A stretch of DNA of 64,000 nucleotides from Kitasatospora indigofera (GCF_014655955.1 NZ_BNBO01000007.1:1-64000); one strand, 5' to 3'; counted from the first letter of the stretch, positions 7,382 to 15,766 are shown. Numbers and translations are program-made. The notes: generated by a model not told the origin, from the sequence alone.

Positions 7382-7966
7382 ATGAACACGGTGGTCCATC
7401 TGTCCGGTCCGCAACGCCGAGGCCCTGACCTGCGGGAGCTGCTGACCAAGGTCGCCTTCGGTGACCAGGAGGCCTTCGGCCGGCTCTACGACGTGGTGGC
7501 CGGCCCGGTGCTCGGCCTGGTCCGGCGGGTGCTGAGGGACCCGGCGCAGTCCGAGGAGGTCACCCAGGAGGTCATGCTGGAGGTCTGGCGCACCGCCGCC
7601 CGCTACCAGCCCGAGCGCGGCGAGGTGATGGCCTGGGTGATGACCCTCGCCCACCGGCGCGCCGTGGACCGGGTGCGCAGCGCGCAGGCCGCCGCCGACC
7701 GGGACCGGCGGGCCGCCGCGCAGGCCCACGTGCCGGCCTACGACGAGGTCGCCGAGCAGGTCGAGAACCGGCTGGAGCGCGAACAGGTCCGCCGCTGCCT
7801 GAAGATGCTGACCGAGCTCCAACGGGAGTCGGTCACCCTGGCGTACTACCGGGGCTGTTCCTACCGGGAGACCGCCGAGATGCTCGGGGTGCCGCTCGGC
7901 ACCGTCAAGACACGCATGCGGGACGGTCTGATCCGGCTGCGCGACTGCCTGGGGGTGGGGTCATGA
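7382..7966 (+). CDS. sigK: ECF RNA polymerase sigma factor, SigK type
   Basis: The 194-aa group IV sigma factor has region 2 at about residues 20-95 (DQEAFGRLYDVVAGPVLGLV, then EEVTQEVMLEVWRTAARYQP) and region 4 at about 125-185 (REQVRRCLKMLTELQRESVTLAYYRG, YRETAEMLGVPLGTVKTRMRDGLIRLRDCL). An SD GGGAGG lies before the ATG. Its stop overlaps the start of the anti-sigma gene (ATGA), typical of sigK-rskA. The neighbouring fasciclin, FAD oxidoreductase, DUF1365, CFA-like and DUF1295 genes are the same families as the mycobacterial SigK regulon, which supports the symbol. It is likely autoregulated through P3. Release probably requires regulated proteolysis of the anti-sigma factor. Confidence 0.92.
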   Translation: MNTVVHLSGPQRRGPDLRELLTKVAFGDQEAFGRLYDVVAGPVLGLVRRVLRDPAQSEEVTQEVMLEVWRTAARYQPERGEVMAWVMTLAHRRAVDRVRSAQAAADRDRRAAAQAHVPAYDEVAEQVENRLEREQVRRCLKMLTELQRESVTLAYYRGCSYRETAEMLGVPLGTVKTRMRDGLIRLRDCLGVGS

Positions 7967-8718
7967 GCACGGCCGCCGATCTGCACACGCTCACCGGCGC
8001 GTACGCGGCGCACGCGCTGCCGGAGGCGGAGAGCCTCGCCTTCGAGCGCCACCTGGCCCAGTGCCCGGCCTGCGCGCTGGAGGTGCAGGAGTTCAGGGCC
8101 GCGCTGGCCCGGCTCGGTGCCGCCGAGGCGACGCCGGTGCCGCCCGAACTCAAGCTGCGGGTGATGGCCGGCATCGGGTCGGTGCGCCAACTCGGGCCCG
8201 GCGGGCCAATGGACGAGCACGAGCCGGCGAGCGGCGGCGGGCGCGGCCGACTCGCCCGCTCCTGGCCCAAGTTCGCGCTGGCCGCCTCGGTGGCGGTCGC
8301 GCTCGGTCTCGGCGGCGTCGCCGTCAACGAGCACCGGCAGGCCGAGCGCGCCGACCGGCAGTCCGCCCAACTGCAGCAGCAGGCAGCCGCGTTCAGCTCG
8401 CTGCTGACCGCACCGGACGCCCGGACCAGGACGGCCACGGCCGGCTCCGGCGTCGGCACCGTGGTCTGGTCCGAGAGCCTCGGCCAGGCCGGATTCCTCG
8501 CCGCCGGCCTGCCGGACCTGCCGAAGGACAAGGTCTACGAACTCTGGTTCAACGACTCCGGCACCATGCGGCCCGCGGGCCTGCTGCCCACCACCACCGG
8601 CTCGTTGCTGCTCACCGGCGGGATCGACGGCGCGGCCGGGGTCGGGGTGACGGTCGAGCCGGCCGGCGGCTCGGCGGCGCCCACCGGCGCCCCGGTGATG
8701 CTGATGCCGTTCGTCTGA
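7963..8718 (+). CDS. rskA: Anti-sigma-K factor RskA
   Basis: The 251-aa single-pass membrane protein has a cytoplasmic zinc-binding anti-sigma domain with HLAQCPAC (His 30, Cys 34, Cys 37; HxxxCxxC). A Gly/Arg linker follows, then a membrane span at about 103-121 and an extracytoplasmic RskA domain (about 125-250). The first four bases overlap the sigK stop, implying coupled translation and stoichiometric production. In mycobacteria RskA holds SigK inactive until cleaved by site-1 protease and Rip1. The signal sensed here is unknown. Confidence 0.92.
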   Translation: MSTAADLHTLTGAYAAHALPEAESLAFERHLAQCPACALEVQEFRAALARLGAAEATPVPPELKLRVMAGIGSVRQLGPGGPMDEHEPASGGGRGRLARSWPKFALAASVAVALGLGGVAVNEHRQAERADRQSAQLQQQAAAFSSLLTAPDARTRTATAGSGVGTVVWSESLGQAGFLAAGLPDLPKDKVYELWFNDSGTMRPAGLLPTTTGSLLLTGGIDGAAGVGVTVEPAGGSAAPTGAPVMLMPFV

Positions 8719-8737
8719 CCGGCTGCCCGGATTCCGG

Positions 8738-8765
8738 CCAATCCGGCCGCCCTCCCGCTCCGAAT
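8738..8765 (+). promoter_or_regulatory. SigK-type ECF promoter P4 (lipid-modification operon)
   Basis: CCAATCC (8738-8744), 15 nt, CCGAAT (8760-8765). It shares GG before the -35 and an ACCnGATG tail with P3. The predicted start near 8773 places the ATG at 8771 outside the transcript and points to the GTG at 8834 as the true first codon of the next gene. Confidence 0.8.
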
Positions 8766-8833
8766 ACCTGATGTCCAGGGGAAAGGCGGCCCACCCGGAG
8801 GCGGGTGGGCCCGACGGAACGGGAGGGGTGTGC

Positions 8834-10192
8834 GTGAGCGTGCCCGAACTTGCCGCAGCGGCGCAGATCGCGGGTGACGATGCCGGACGGCGCCGGGTGC
8901 GCCCGCACGCGGGGGGCCGCCGCACCGCGGTCGTCGGCAGCGGGGTGGCCGGCCTCACCGCCGCGTACCGGCTGCACCGGGCCGGTGCGGAGGTCGAGTT
9001 GTTCGAGGCCGACAGCCGGCTGGGCGGCCACGCGCACACCCAGGACGTGACCGGCGCCGACGGGCGCAGCGTGCCCCTCGACACCGCCTTCCTGGTGCAC
9101 AACGAGCGGACCTACCCCCATCTCATCGAGATGTTCGACGAGTTGGGGGTGGCCACCCGGCCCAGCGAGATGAGCATGTCGGTGCACTGCCGGGGCTGCG
9201 GCCTGCAGTACGCCGGCGCCCGCGGACCGGGCGGCCTGTTCGCCCAGCCGTCCCGGCTGCTGCGCGGCGACTACCTGAGGATGCTCGCCGAGGTGCCGCG
9301 CTTCCACCGCCGGGCCCGCCGGCTGCTGGCCGCCGCCGGCCCCGGTGCGGACACCCTGACCCTGCGGGACTTCCTCGCCGACGGCGGCTTCTCGCCGTAC
9401 TTCGTCAGCCACTTCATGACCCCGGTGGTCTCGGCGGTCTGGTCCTGCGCGCCGGACATCGCCGGCGACTACCCGGCCCGCTACCTCTTCGCCTTCCTGG
9501 ACAACCACGGGATGCTGGGCGTCACCGGCTCGCCGACCTGGCGGACGGTGGTCGGCGGCTCCCGCGGGTACGTGGAGAAGATCGCCGACCGGCTGACCGC
9601 CGTCCACCGGGGCACCCCGGTGCGTGCCGTGCGGCGCCACCCGGACGGGGTGGAGATCGTCACCGGCGGCGGCGAGCGGGCCGCCTTCGACTCGGTGGTC
9701 CTCGCCACCCACCCCGACCAGGCCCTGAGCCTGCTGGCCGACCCCACCGAGGCGGAGCGTGACGTCCTCGGCGCGTTCCGGTACTCGCTCAACCCGACCG
9801 TCCTGCACCGGGACGCGAGCCTGCTGCCGACCGCCGCCCGGGCCCGCGCCTCCTGGAACTACCGGATGGCCGACTGCGGCGGCAGCGCCGACCGGGTCGA
9901 GGTGAGCTACCACCTCAACCGCCTGCTCGGCCTCGACACCGCCGAGGACTACCTGGTCACCCTGAACGAGGACGCCGGCCACCCGGTGCCGCCGGAGCAG
10001 GTGGTGGCCCGGATGGTCTACCGTCACCCCGTCTACACCCCGGAGAGCGTCGCCGCCCAGCGCCGGCTGCCCGAACTCACCACCGGGCGCACCGCCTACG
10101 CCGGGGCGTACCACGGCTGGGGCTTCCACGAGGACGGCTGCCGCTCGGGGGTGCTGGCGGCCCGGGCCCTCACCGGGGCCGTGGCGCCGTGA
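8834..10192 (+). CDS. FAD-dependent amine-oxidase-like oxidoreductase (Rv0449c-like)
   Basis: The 452-aa flavoprotein has a dinucleotide-binding motif VVGSGVAGL at about residues 33-41 and an amine-oxidase/phytoene-desaturase-type fold. Landmarks are LGGHAHTQ, PLDTAFLVHNERTYPHL and a C-terminal TAYAGAYHGWGFHEDGCRSG FAD segment. The GTG 8834 start has GGGAGGGG 5 nt upstream and lies downstream of the P4 transcription start. It is the first gene of a four-gene operon with DUF1365, a CFA-synthase-like and a DUF1295 protein. This set recurs in mycobacterial SigK and proteobacterial RpoE-ChrR singlet-oxygen regulons. In Rhodobacter, proteins of this kind act in furan fatty acid synthesis, so a fatty-acyl desaturase role is plausible but unproven here. 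Confidence 0.88.
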   Translation: MSVPELAAAAQIAGDDAGRRRVRPHAGGRRTAVVGSGVAGLTAAYRLHRAGAEVELFEADSRLGGHAHTQDVTGADGRSVPLDTAFLVHNERTYPHLIEMFDELGVATRPSEMSMSVHCRGCGLQYAGARGPGGLFAQPSRLLRGDYLRMLAEVPRFHRRARRLLAAAGPGADTLTLRDFLADGGFSPYFVSHFMTPVVSAVWSCAPDIAGDYPARYLFAFLDNHGMLGVTGSPTWRTVVGGSRGYVEKIADRLTAVHRGTPVRAVRRHPDGVEIVTGGGERAAFDSVVLATHPDQALSLLADPTEAERDVLGAFRYSLNPTVLHRDASLLPTAARARASWNYRMADCGGSADRVEVSYHLNRLLGLDTAEDYLVTLNEDAGHPVPPEQVVARMVYRHPVYTPESVAAQRRLPELTTGRTAYAGAYHGWGFHEDGCRSGVLAARALTGAVAP

Positions 10193-11259
10193 ACCGGCCC
10201 GCAGCCCCGGCCCGCGCCGGGAACGGCCGGGCGCCGGGAACGGCCGGAGCACCGGCAGCGGCACTGGCACCCGCCGAAATGCCGGCACCGGCACCCGCCG
10301 AAATGCCGGCACCGGCACCGGCCGGAGTGCCGGCTCCGGCCGAGGCGCTCCGGGTGGAGCTGCCCGGGCCCTGGGGCGCCGCCCTCTACGACTGCCGGAC
10401 GACCCATGTGCGCACCGGCGCCGTCCGGCACTCCTTCAGCCACCGCACCTACCTGTGGCTGGTCGACCTGGACCGACTGCCCGTCCTGCCCGCCGTGCTG
10501 CGCCCGCTGGCCCGGTTCCGGCCCGCGGACCACGGCGACGGACGGCGCCCGCCGCGCCAGGACATCGAGGACTTCCTGGCCGGCCACGGCATCGACCTGG
10601 CCGGCGGGCAGGTGCTGATGCTGGCGCACGCCCGCTCCTTCGGGCACGTCTTCAACCCGCTCACCGTCTACTGGTGCCACGCCGCGGACGGCACGCCGCT
10701 CTGCACGGTGGCCGAGGTGCACAACACGTACGGCGGGCGGCACCGCTACCTGTTGCGGCCGGACCGGCAGGGCCGGGCGAGCGCCGGCAAGGAGTTCTAC
10801 GTCTCGCCGTTCTTCCCGGTGGACGGCGAGTACCTGATGCGGGTGCCGGAGCCGGGGGCCCTGCTGGACCTCACCATCCACCTGCGCCGGGGCGGGGAGC
10901 GGGTGTTCACCGCCACCCTGCGCGGGACCAGGCGGCCGGCCGGCCCGCTCGGGCTGCTCCGGGCGGCCGTCCGGCACCCGCTGTCCACCCTCGCGGTCTC
11001 CCTGCACATCCGCTACCAGGGCGTCCGGCTGCTGCTGCGCGGCCTGCCGGTCCACCCGCGCCCGGCGCAGGACGGCCCGGCGGCGGACGGTCCGGCGCAG
11101 GACGGTCCGCCGCCCGGTGGCGCCGGGCCCGGCCGGGCCGGTCCCCGGAACCACCAACCCGCCTGCCCCGCCGCGGACCTGCCCGTACCCGCCGGCCCCG
11201 GCCCCGCCGCACCCCGTCCCTCCACCTCCGACGTCAAGGAAGAAGCCCCGCCCTCGTGA
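10189..11259 (+). CDS. DUF1365 domain protein
   Basis: The 356-aa protein starts at GTG 10189, overlapping the previous stop by four bases. Residues 1-50 are low complexity with three 8-residue APAEMPAP-like repeats. The DUF1365 domain (about 58-285) carries ALYDCRTTHVRTGAVRHSF, the AHARSFGHVFNPLTVYWCH core and FYVSPFFPVDGEY. A Pro/Ala/Gly tail follows. DUF1365 proteins almost always accompany the flanking FAD protein and CFA-like methyltransferase. Their biochemical role is not settled; a function in membrane fatty acid modification is inferred from this association. Confidence 0.88.
   Translation: MNRPAAPARAGNGRAPGTAGAPAAALAPAEMPAPAPAEMPAPAPAGVPAPAEALRVELPGPWGAALYDCRTTHVRTGAVRHSFSHRTYLWLVDLDRLPVLPAVLRPLARFRPADHGDGRRPPRQDIEDFLAGHGIDLAGGQVLMLAHARSFGHVFNPLTVYWCHAADGTPLCTVAEVHNTYGGRHRYLLRPDRQGRASAGKEFYVSPFFPVDGEYLMRVPEPGALLDLTIHLRRGGERVFTATLRGTRRPAGPLGLLRAAVRHPLSTLAVSLHIRYQGVRLLLRGLPVHPRPAQDGPAADGPAQDGPPPGGAGPGRAGPRNHQPACPAADLPVPAGPGPAAPRPSTSDVKEEAPPS
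10266..10337 (+). repeat. 24-bp in-frame tandem repeat in the DUF1365 N-terminus
   Basis: Two perfect 24-bp units (10266-10289 and 10290-10313) and a third diverged copy (10314-10337) encode 8-residue Pro/Ala repeats. Copy number probably varies between strains without affecting the folded domain. Confidence 0.75.
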
Positions 11260-12584
11260 CGACCTACAGCACCTACCGACCCTCCGCCGCGCCCGGACGG
11301 CCGCAGACGCCCCCGTCCGAGACCCCCGAGGTCGACCTGCTGCGCTGGCCCGACGTGGCCCGCGTGCCGGGCGGCCCGGTGCGGGCGGCCGTCGCCGGCC
11401 GGCTGCTGCGCAGCGTCGCCCGCCGGCTCGGGCTGCGCGTCGAACTGCCGGGCGGGCGGCTGCTGGTGCCCGCCCCCGAGCAGGCACCCACGCTGCGCCT
11501 GCACCGCCCGCGCGACTTCCACCGGCGGATCGGCGCCGACGGCCTGATCGGCTTCGGCGAGTCCTACCAGGCCGGCGACTGGGACTCGCCCGACCTGGTC
11601 GCCCTGCTCACCGCCCTGGCCGCCTCGCCCGGCACCCTGGTGCCGCCCCGGCTGCAGGGGCTGCGCCGCTGGCACGCCCAGCGGCCCCCGCTGGCCGAAC
11701 TGGGCACCCAGGCCAACACGCGGCGCAACATCCAGCGCCACTACGACCTCTCCAACGACCTCTTCGCGCTCTTCCTGGACCCGACCATGACGTACTCGGC
11801 GGCGCTCTTCCCGCCCGGCGGGGACGGTGCGGCGGAGCCGGCCCGGGCCGGCTGGGACGACCTGGTGCCCGCCCAGCACCGCAAGATCGACCGTCTGCTC
11901 GACCTGGCCGGGGTCGGCCCCGGCAGCCGGGTGCTGGAGATCGGCACCGGCTGGGGGGAACTCGCCCTGCGGGCGGCCGGCCGCGGCGCCGACGTGGTCA
12001 CACTGACCCTCTCCGAGGAGCAGCGACGGCTCGCCGAACGCCGGATCGCCGAGGCCGGCCACGCCCGCCGGGTCGACGTCCGCCTCTGCGACTACCGGAC
12101 CGCCCAGGGGAGTTACGACGCGGTGGTCAGCGTCGAGATGATCGAGGCGGTCGGCCGGGCGTACTGGCCCGCCTACTTCGCCACGCTGGACCGGGTGCTG
12201 GCCCCCGGCGGGCGGGCCGCGCTGCAGGCGATCACCATGCCGCACGAGCGGATGCTGGCCAGCTCGGGCACCTACACCTGGATCCTCAAGTACATCTTCC
12301 CCGGCGGGCAGATCCCCTCGGTCGAGGGCCTCGCGCAGGCCGCCGCCGGGCACACCGGGCTGCGGCTGACCCACCGGGACGCCTTCGGGCCGCACTACGC
12401 GCAGACCCTGCGCCTGTGGCGCGAGCGGTTCACCGAGCGGGCCGACGAGGTGGCCGCGCTCGGCTTCGACCACGTCTTCCACCGGATGTGGGAGCTGTAC
12501 CTGGCGTACTCCGAGGCCGGCTTCCGGACGGGCTACCTGGACGTCCAGCACCTGCTCTTCACCCGCGAGGAGCGGCCCCGATGA
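11256..12584 (+). CDS. Cyclopropane-fatty-acid-synthase-like SAM methyltransferase (UfaA1/UfaM-like)
   Basis: The 442-aa protein has an N-terminal CFA-synthase accessory region (about 25-150). The methyltransferase core contains NIQRHYDLSNDLFALFLDPTMTYS (159-180), the SAM motif VLEIGTGWG (226-234) and a C-terminal FEVWREL-like helix region. It starts at GTG 11256, overlapping the DUF1365 stop. Such enzymes methylate or cyclopropanate the double bonds of phospholipid acyl chains. With the FAD and DUF1295 partners it may make methylated, furan or other branched fatty acids. M. tuberculosis ufaA1 in the SigK locus is the closest named relative I recognise. Confidence 0.9.
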   Translation: MTTYSTYRPSAAPGRPQTPPSETPEVDLLRWPDVARVPGGPVRAAVAGRLLRSVARRLGLRVELPGGRLLVPAPEQAPTLRLHRPRDFHRRIGADGLIGFGESYQAGDWDSPDLVALLTALAASPGTLVPPRLQGLRRWHAQRPPLAELGTQANTRRNIQRHYDLSNDLFALFLDPTMTYSAALFPPGGDGAAEPARAGWDDLVPAQHRKIDRLLDLAGVGPGSRVLEIGTGWGELALRAAGRGADVVTLTLSEEQRRLAERRIAEAGHARRVDVRLCDYRTAQGSYDAVVSVEMIEAVGRAYWPAYFATLDRVLAPGGRAALQAITMPHERMLASSGTYTWILKYIFPGGQIPSVEGLAQAAAGHTGLRLTHRDAFGPHYAQTLRLWRERFTERADEVAALGFDHVFHRMWELYLAYSEAGFRTGYLDVQHLLFTREERPR

Positions 12585-12667
12585 GGGCCCCGGCGACAGG
12601 GAGCCCGGTGGCAGGGGCCCGGGCGACAGGGGCCCCGGTGCGGGCCGACGGGCGGGCCGAGCGATGA
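12581..12667 (+). CDS. 28-codon coupling mini-ORF
   Basis: An ATG overlaps the preceding stop (ATGA at 12581). The 28-aa frame, built from degenerate GGCGACAGGGGCCCCGG-like repeats, ends in a TGA that overlaps the ATG of the DUF1295 gene at 12664. Both junctions are ATGA, so ribosomes could pass through all three frames. The peptide (Ala/Gly/Pro/Arg-rich) resembles no known protein. It may be only a translational bridge, or chance. Confidence 0.4.
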   Translation: MRAPATGSPVAGARATGAPVRADGRAER

Positions 12668-13521
12668 GCGGCGTCGACGCGGGCGCGCTGCTGGCCGGCC
12701 TCGCGGCCACCCTCGGCGCGGCGCTGGCCGTGATGCTGGCGGCCTTCACCGTCGGCGTGCGGACCGGCCGGCACCGCGGCGTGGACGTGGCCTGGGGGCT
12801 GGCCTTCGCGGCCGTCGCGCTGACCGGGTACGCCGTCTCCGCCGGGCACGGCGACCCGGGGCGCCGGCTGCTGGCGACCGTACTGGTGCTGGTCTGGGGC
12901 CTGCGGCTGTCCGCCCACATCGGGTGGCGATCGCGCGGCGCGCCGGAGGACCCGCGCTACGACCGGATGCTCGCCAAGGCCCCGGGCGGGCGCCGGACGG
13001 CGTACGCGCTGCGGATCGTCTACCTGCTCCAGGCGGGCATCCTCTGGTTCGTCTCGCTGCCGGTGCAGGTCGCCCAGCAGCTGCCGCGGCCGCCGGGCCC
13101 GCTCGCCTGGGCCGGGGTCGCGGTGTGGGCCGTCGGCCTGTTCTTCGAGGCGGTCGGGGACGCCCAGCTGGGCCGCTTCAAGGCCGACCCGGCCAACCGC
13201 GGCCGGGTGATGGACCGGGGGCTGTGGCGGTACACCAGGCATCCGAACTACTTCGGTGACGCCTGCGTCTGGTGGGGCCTGTTCCTGCTGGCGGCCGACG
13301 CGCCGATCGGGTGGGCCACCCTGTTCAGCCCGCTGCTGATGACGTACCTGCTGGTCAACGGCAGCGGCAAGCCGATGCTGGAGCGGCAGCTGAGCGGCAG
13401 CAAGCCCGGCTGGGCCGAGTACGTGGCCCGGACCAGCGGCTTCGTCCCACTGCCGCCCCGGCGCCGGGGCGGTGCCGGCCGGGACACCCCGGCGGCGCGG
13501 CGCCGGCGCGGCGGTGGGTGA
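12664..13521 (+). CDS. DUF1295 / steroid 5-alpha-reductase-like membrane protein
   Basis: The 285-aa integral membrane protein has about six spans. It carries the DUF1295 C-terminal signature GLWRYTRHPNYFGDACVWWG (near 190-210) and then NGSGKPMLERQL, matching the NADPH- and substrate-binding region of 5-alpha-reductase/isoprenylcysteine methyltransferase-like enzymes. It is the last gene of the P4 operon and corresponds to Rv0446c in the mycobacterial SigK locus. It probably reduces or modifies a lipid intermediate made by the upstream enzymes; the reaction is unknown. The gene ends 13 bp from a convergent phosphatase gene. Confidence 0.87.
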   Translation: MSGVDAGALLAGLAATLGAALAVMLAAFTVGVRTGRHRGVDVAWGLAFAAVALTGYAVSAGHGDPGRRLLATVLVLVWGLRLSAHIGWRSRGAPEDPRYDRMLAKAPGGRRTAYALRIVYLLQAGILWFVSLPVQVAQQLPRPPGPLAWAGVAVWAVGLFFEAVGDAQLGRFKADPANRGRVMDRGLWRYTRHPNYFGDACVWWGLFLLAADAPIGWATLFSPLLMTYLLVNGSGKPMLERQLSGSKPGWAEYVARTSGFVPLPPRRRGGAGRDTPAARRRRGGG

Positions 13522-13534
13522 GCCCGGACCGGGG

Positions 13535-14626
13535 TCAGTGCGTCCAGCGCAGGGCCAGCATCGCCGCGTCGTCGTCCAGCCCCGTCCGGGTGTGGTTCCG
13601 GACATCGGCGAGCAGGGCCTCCAGCACCTCGTCCGGGTCCTCGGCGGGCAGCCCGGCCAGCCGCTCGGCCAGCGGGTAGAACCGGCCCTCGGCGTCCCGC
13701 GCCTCGGAGACCCCGTCGGTGTACAGCAGCAGCAGGTCGCCCGGGCGCGGGTCGAACAGGCCGGTCGTGTACCGGCCGCCGGCCAGCTCCAGCAGGGCCA
13801 GCGGCGGGGCGTGCTCCGGCGGCTCCAGCTCGCAGACCACGCCCGCCCGCCGCAGCATCGGGTGCGGGTGGCCGCAGTTCACCAGCTCGACCGGGCCGGG
13901 CCGGGACGGGACGTCGGCCAGCATCGCGGTCACGAACCGCCCGTCGGCCGGGCGCCGGGCCAGCGCGGCGTCCAGCCGGCCGGCCAGCCCGGTCAGCGAG
14001 GGCTCGGTCCGGGCGGCGTCCCGGAACACCCCCAGCACGTCGGCCGCCGTCTCCACCACGCCCAGTCCGCTGCCCTGCACGTCGCCGAGGATGAGCCGCA
14101 GGCCGCGCGAGGTCTCCACCACGTCGTACAGGTCGCCGCCGATCCGGGCCTCGGCCGCGGCGGCGGCGTAGCGGACGGCGATCCGGACCCGCCCCACCCG
14201 CTCGGGGGGCGGGCGCAGCAGGGCCCGCTGGGCCGCCTCGGAGACCGTCCTGACCTGCAACAGCTCCCGTTCGCGGGCCGTCACCAGGACGACGTTGGCC
14301 ACGCTGGCCAGGGTCGCGGCCACCACCGCGATCAGCGCCGTGACGTGCACCGAGGCCGAGATGCCGCGGTTGGTGACCGCCAGCAGGCCCACCGAGAGGA
14401 CGGCGGCGACGCCGGCCAGCAGGGGCACCCGGGCCGCCCGCGTGCTCGCCCCCGCCAGCACCGGCACCGCCGCCAGCACGGGCGAGACCGTGGTGCCCGG
14501 CCCGGACAGCGCGTCGGTGGCGACCGCGGCGACCAGCAGCAGGTAGGCGGCCGTGAGCAGCCGCCGGGCCCGCCGGGGCAGACGGGCCGGCGGGAGCTTC
14601 ACGTCCTTGCGGGCGCCGCTGGTCAA
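13535..14626 (-). CDS. Membrane PP2C/SpoIIE-type serine phosphatase
   Basis: The 363-aa protein has an N-terminal membrane segment with several spans (about 12-115), a short linker helix and a SpoIIE-type PP2C domain (about 130-360). Metal-binding motifs are EARIGGDLYDV, LILGDVQGSGLGV, VNCGHPHPML, GDLLLLYTDGVSEARD and the final DDDAAMLALR. The start is taken as TTG 14626, with GGAGGAG 8 nt upstream; an in-frame ATG at 14734 gives an Arg-rich extension without family similarity. Such phosphatases usually act on anti-anti-sigma factors in partner-switching modules. No partner gene lies in this window. Confidence 0.82.
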   Translation of the reverse strand: MTSGARKDVKLPPARLPRRARRLLTAAYLLLVAAVATDALSGPGTTVSPVLAAVPVLAGASTRAARVPLLAGVAAVLSVGLLAVTNRGISASVHVTALIAVVAATLASVANVVLVTARERELLQVRTVSEAAQRALLRPPPERVGRVRIAVRYAAAAAEARIGGDLYDVVETSRGLRLILGDVQGSGLGVVETAADVLGVFRDAARTEPSLTGLAGRLDAALARRPADGRFVTAMLADVPSRPGPVELVNCGHPHPMLRRAGVVCELEPPEHAPPLALLELAGGRYTTGLFDPRPGDLLLLYTDGVSEARDAEGRFYPLAERLAGLPAEDPDEVLEALLADVRNHTRTGLDDDAAMLALRWTH

Positions 14627-14824
14627 GGCATCACTCCTCCGGGCGCGGCGGTACGGGCGGGCGCGGCACCGGGCTCGCCCGCCGCCGTCCTGCTTCCACC
14701 GTCCACTCTCCACCGGGCGCGGCCGGGCGGCCACGCCGGACCGGGCGGCCGGGGCGGGCGCCCGGGAGGTGGGGTGCGGCGACCCGGGCCGGCCGCCGCC
14801 CGCGGGCGTCTAGGCTGAGCGGCG

Positions 14825-15766
14825 ATGAGACGCAAGACCGCGACACCGCCCGCCCCGCTCCCGCAGCGCCACGGCGTCGACCCCGTACGGCTGAAGCTGC
14901 CCGGCGAAGGCGCCTGGCCGACCCTGCGCGCCTACCTGGCGCACCGGCTGCCCGCCGTCGACCCGGCCAGGATCGACGCGATGCTGCGCGGCGGCGAGAT
15001 CCACGGCCCGGACGGCCCGGTCGCCCCCGACGCCGCCTTCGTGCCCGGTGTCCACCTGTGGTTCTACCGGGACCTGCCCGAGGAGGTGCCCGTCCCCTTC
15101 GCGGTGGACGTGCTGCACCGGGACGAGCACTTGGTGATCGCCGACAAGCCGCACTTCCTGGCCACCACGCCGCGGGGCCGGCACGTCACCCAGACGGCGC
15201 TGTCCCGGCTGCGGCACGACCTCGGCCTGCCCGCCCTCAGCCCCGCGCACCGCCTGGACCGGCTGACCGCCGGGCTGGCCATGTTCGTGGTCCGGCCCAC
15301 CGAGCGGGCCGCGTACCAGAACCTCTTCCGCGACCGGCTGGTCCGCAAGGAGTACCGGGCACTGGCGCCGTACGCGCCCGGGCTGGAGCTGCCGCGCACG
15401 GTACGCAGCCGGATCGTCAAGGAGCGCGGGGTGATCGCCGCGCAGGAGGTGGCCGGCCCGCCGAACAGCGAGAGCCTGATCGAACTGGCCGGGCACGCCG
15501 ACGGGATCGGCCGCTACCGGCTCAGCCCGAGCACCGGGCGCACCCACCAGCTCCGCCTGCACATGAGCGGCCTGGGCATCCCGATCCTGGGCGACCCGGT
15601 GTACCCGGTGCTGCTGGCCGAGCCGGCCCCCGACGACTTCAGCCGCCCCCTGCAACTACTGGCCGCGGTGCTGGAGTTCACCGATCCGGTGACCGGGGAG
15701 CAGCGCCGCTTCGAGAGCCGGCGCCGGCTGTCGGCCGAGCCGCCCGCGAGCCGGCCCGCCGGCTGA
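14825..15766 (+). CDS. RluA-family RNA pseudouridine synthase
   Basis: The 313-aa protein has a variable N-terminal region and then the RluA catalytic domain (about 85-290). HRLDRLTAGL at 142-151 provides the catalytic Asp (145), and GRTHQLRLHMSGLGIPILGD the RNA-binding motif. It isomerises uridine in rRNA or tRNA. A TAGGCT hexamer at 14811-14816 lies 8 nt before the ATG and there is no SD, so the mRNA is probably leaderless. The exact target nucleotide cannot be told from sequence. Confidence 0.88.
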   Translation: MRRKTATPPAPLPQRHGVDPVRLKLPGEGAWPTLRAYLAHRLPAVDPARIDAMLRGGEIHGPDGPVAPDAAFVPGVHLWFYRDLPEEVPVPFAVDVLHRDEHLVIADKPHFLATTPRGRHVTQTALSRLRHDLGLPALSPAHRLDRLTAGLAMFVVRPTERAAYQNLFRDRLVRKEYRALAPYAPGLELPRTVRSRIVKERGVIAAQEVAGPPNSESLIELAGHADGIGRYRLSPSTGRTHQLRLHMSGLGIPILGDPVYPVLLAEPAPDDFSRPLQLLAAVLEFTDPVTGEQRRFESRRRLSAEPPASRPAG

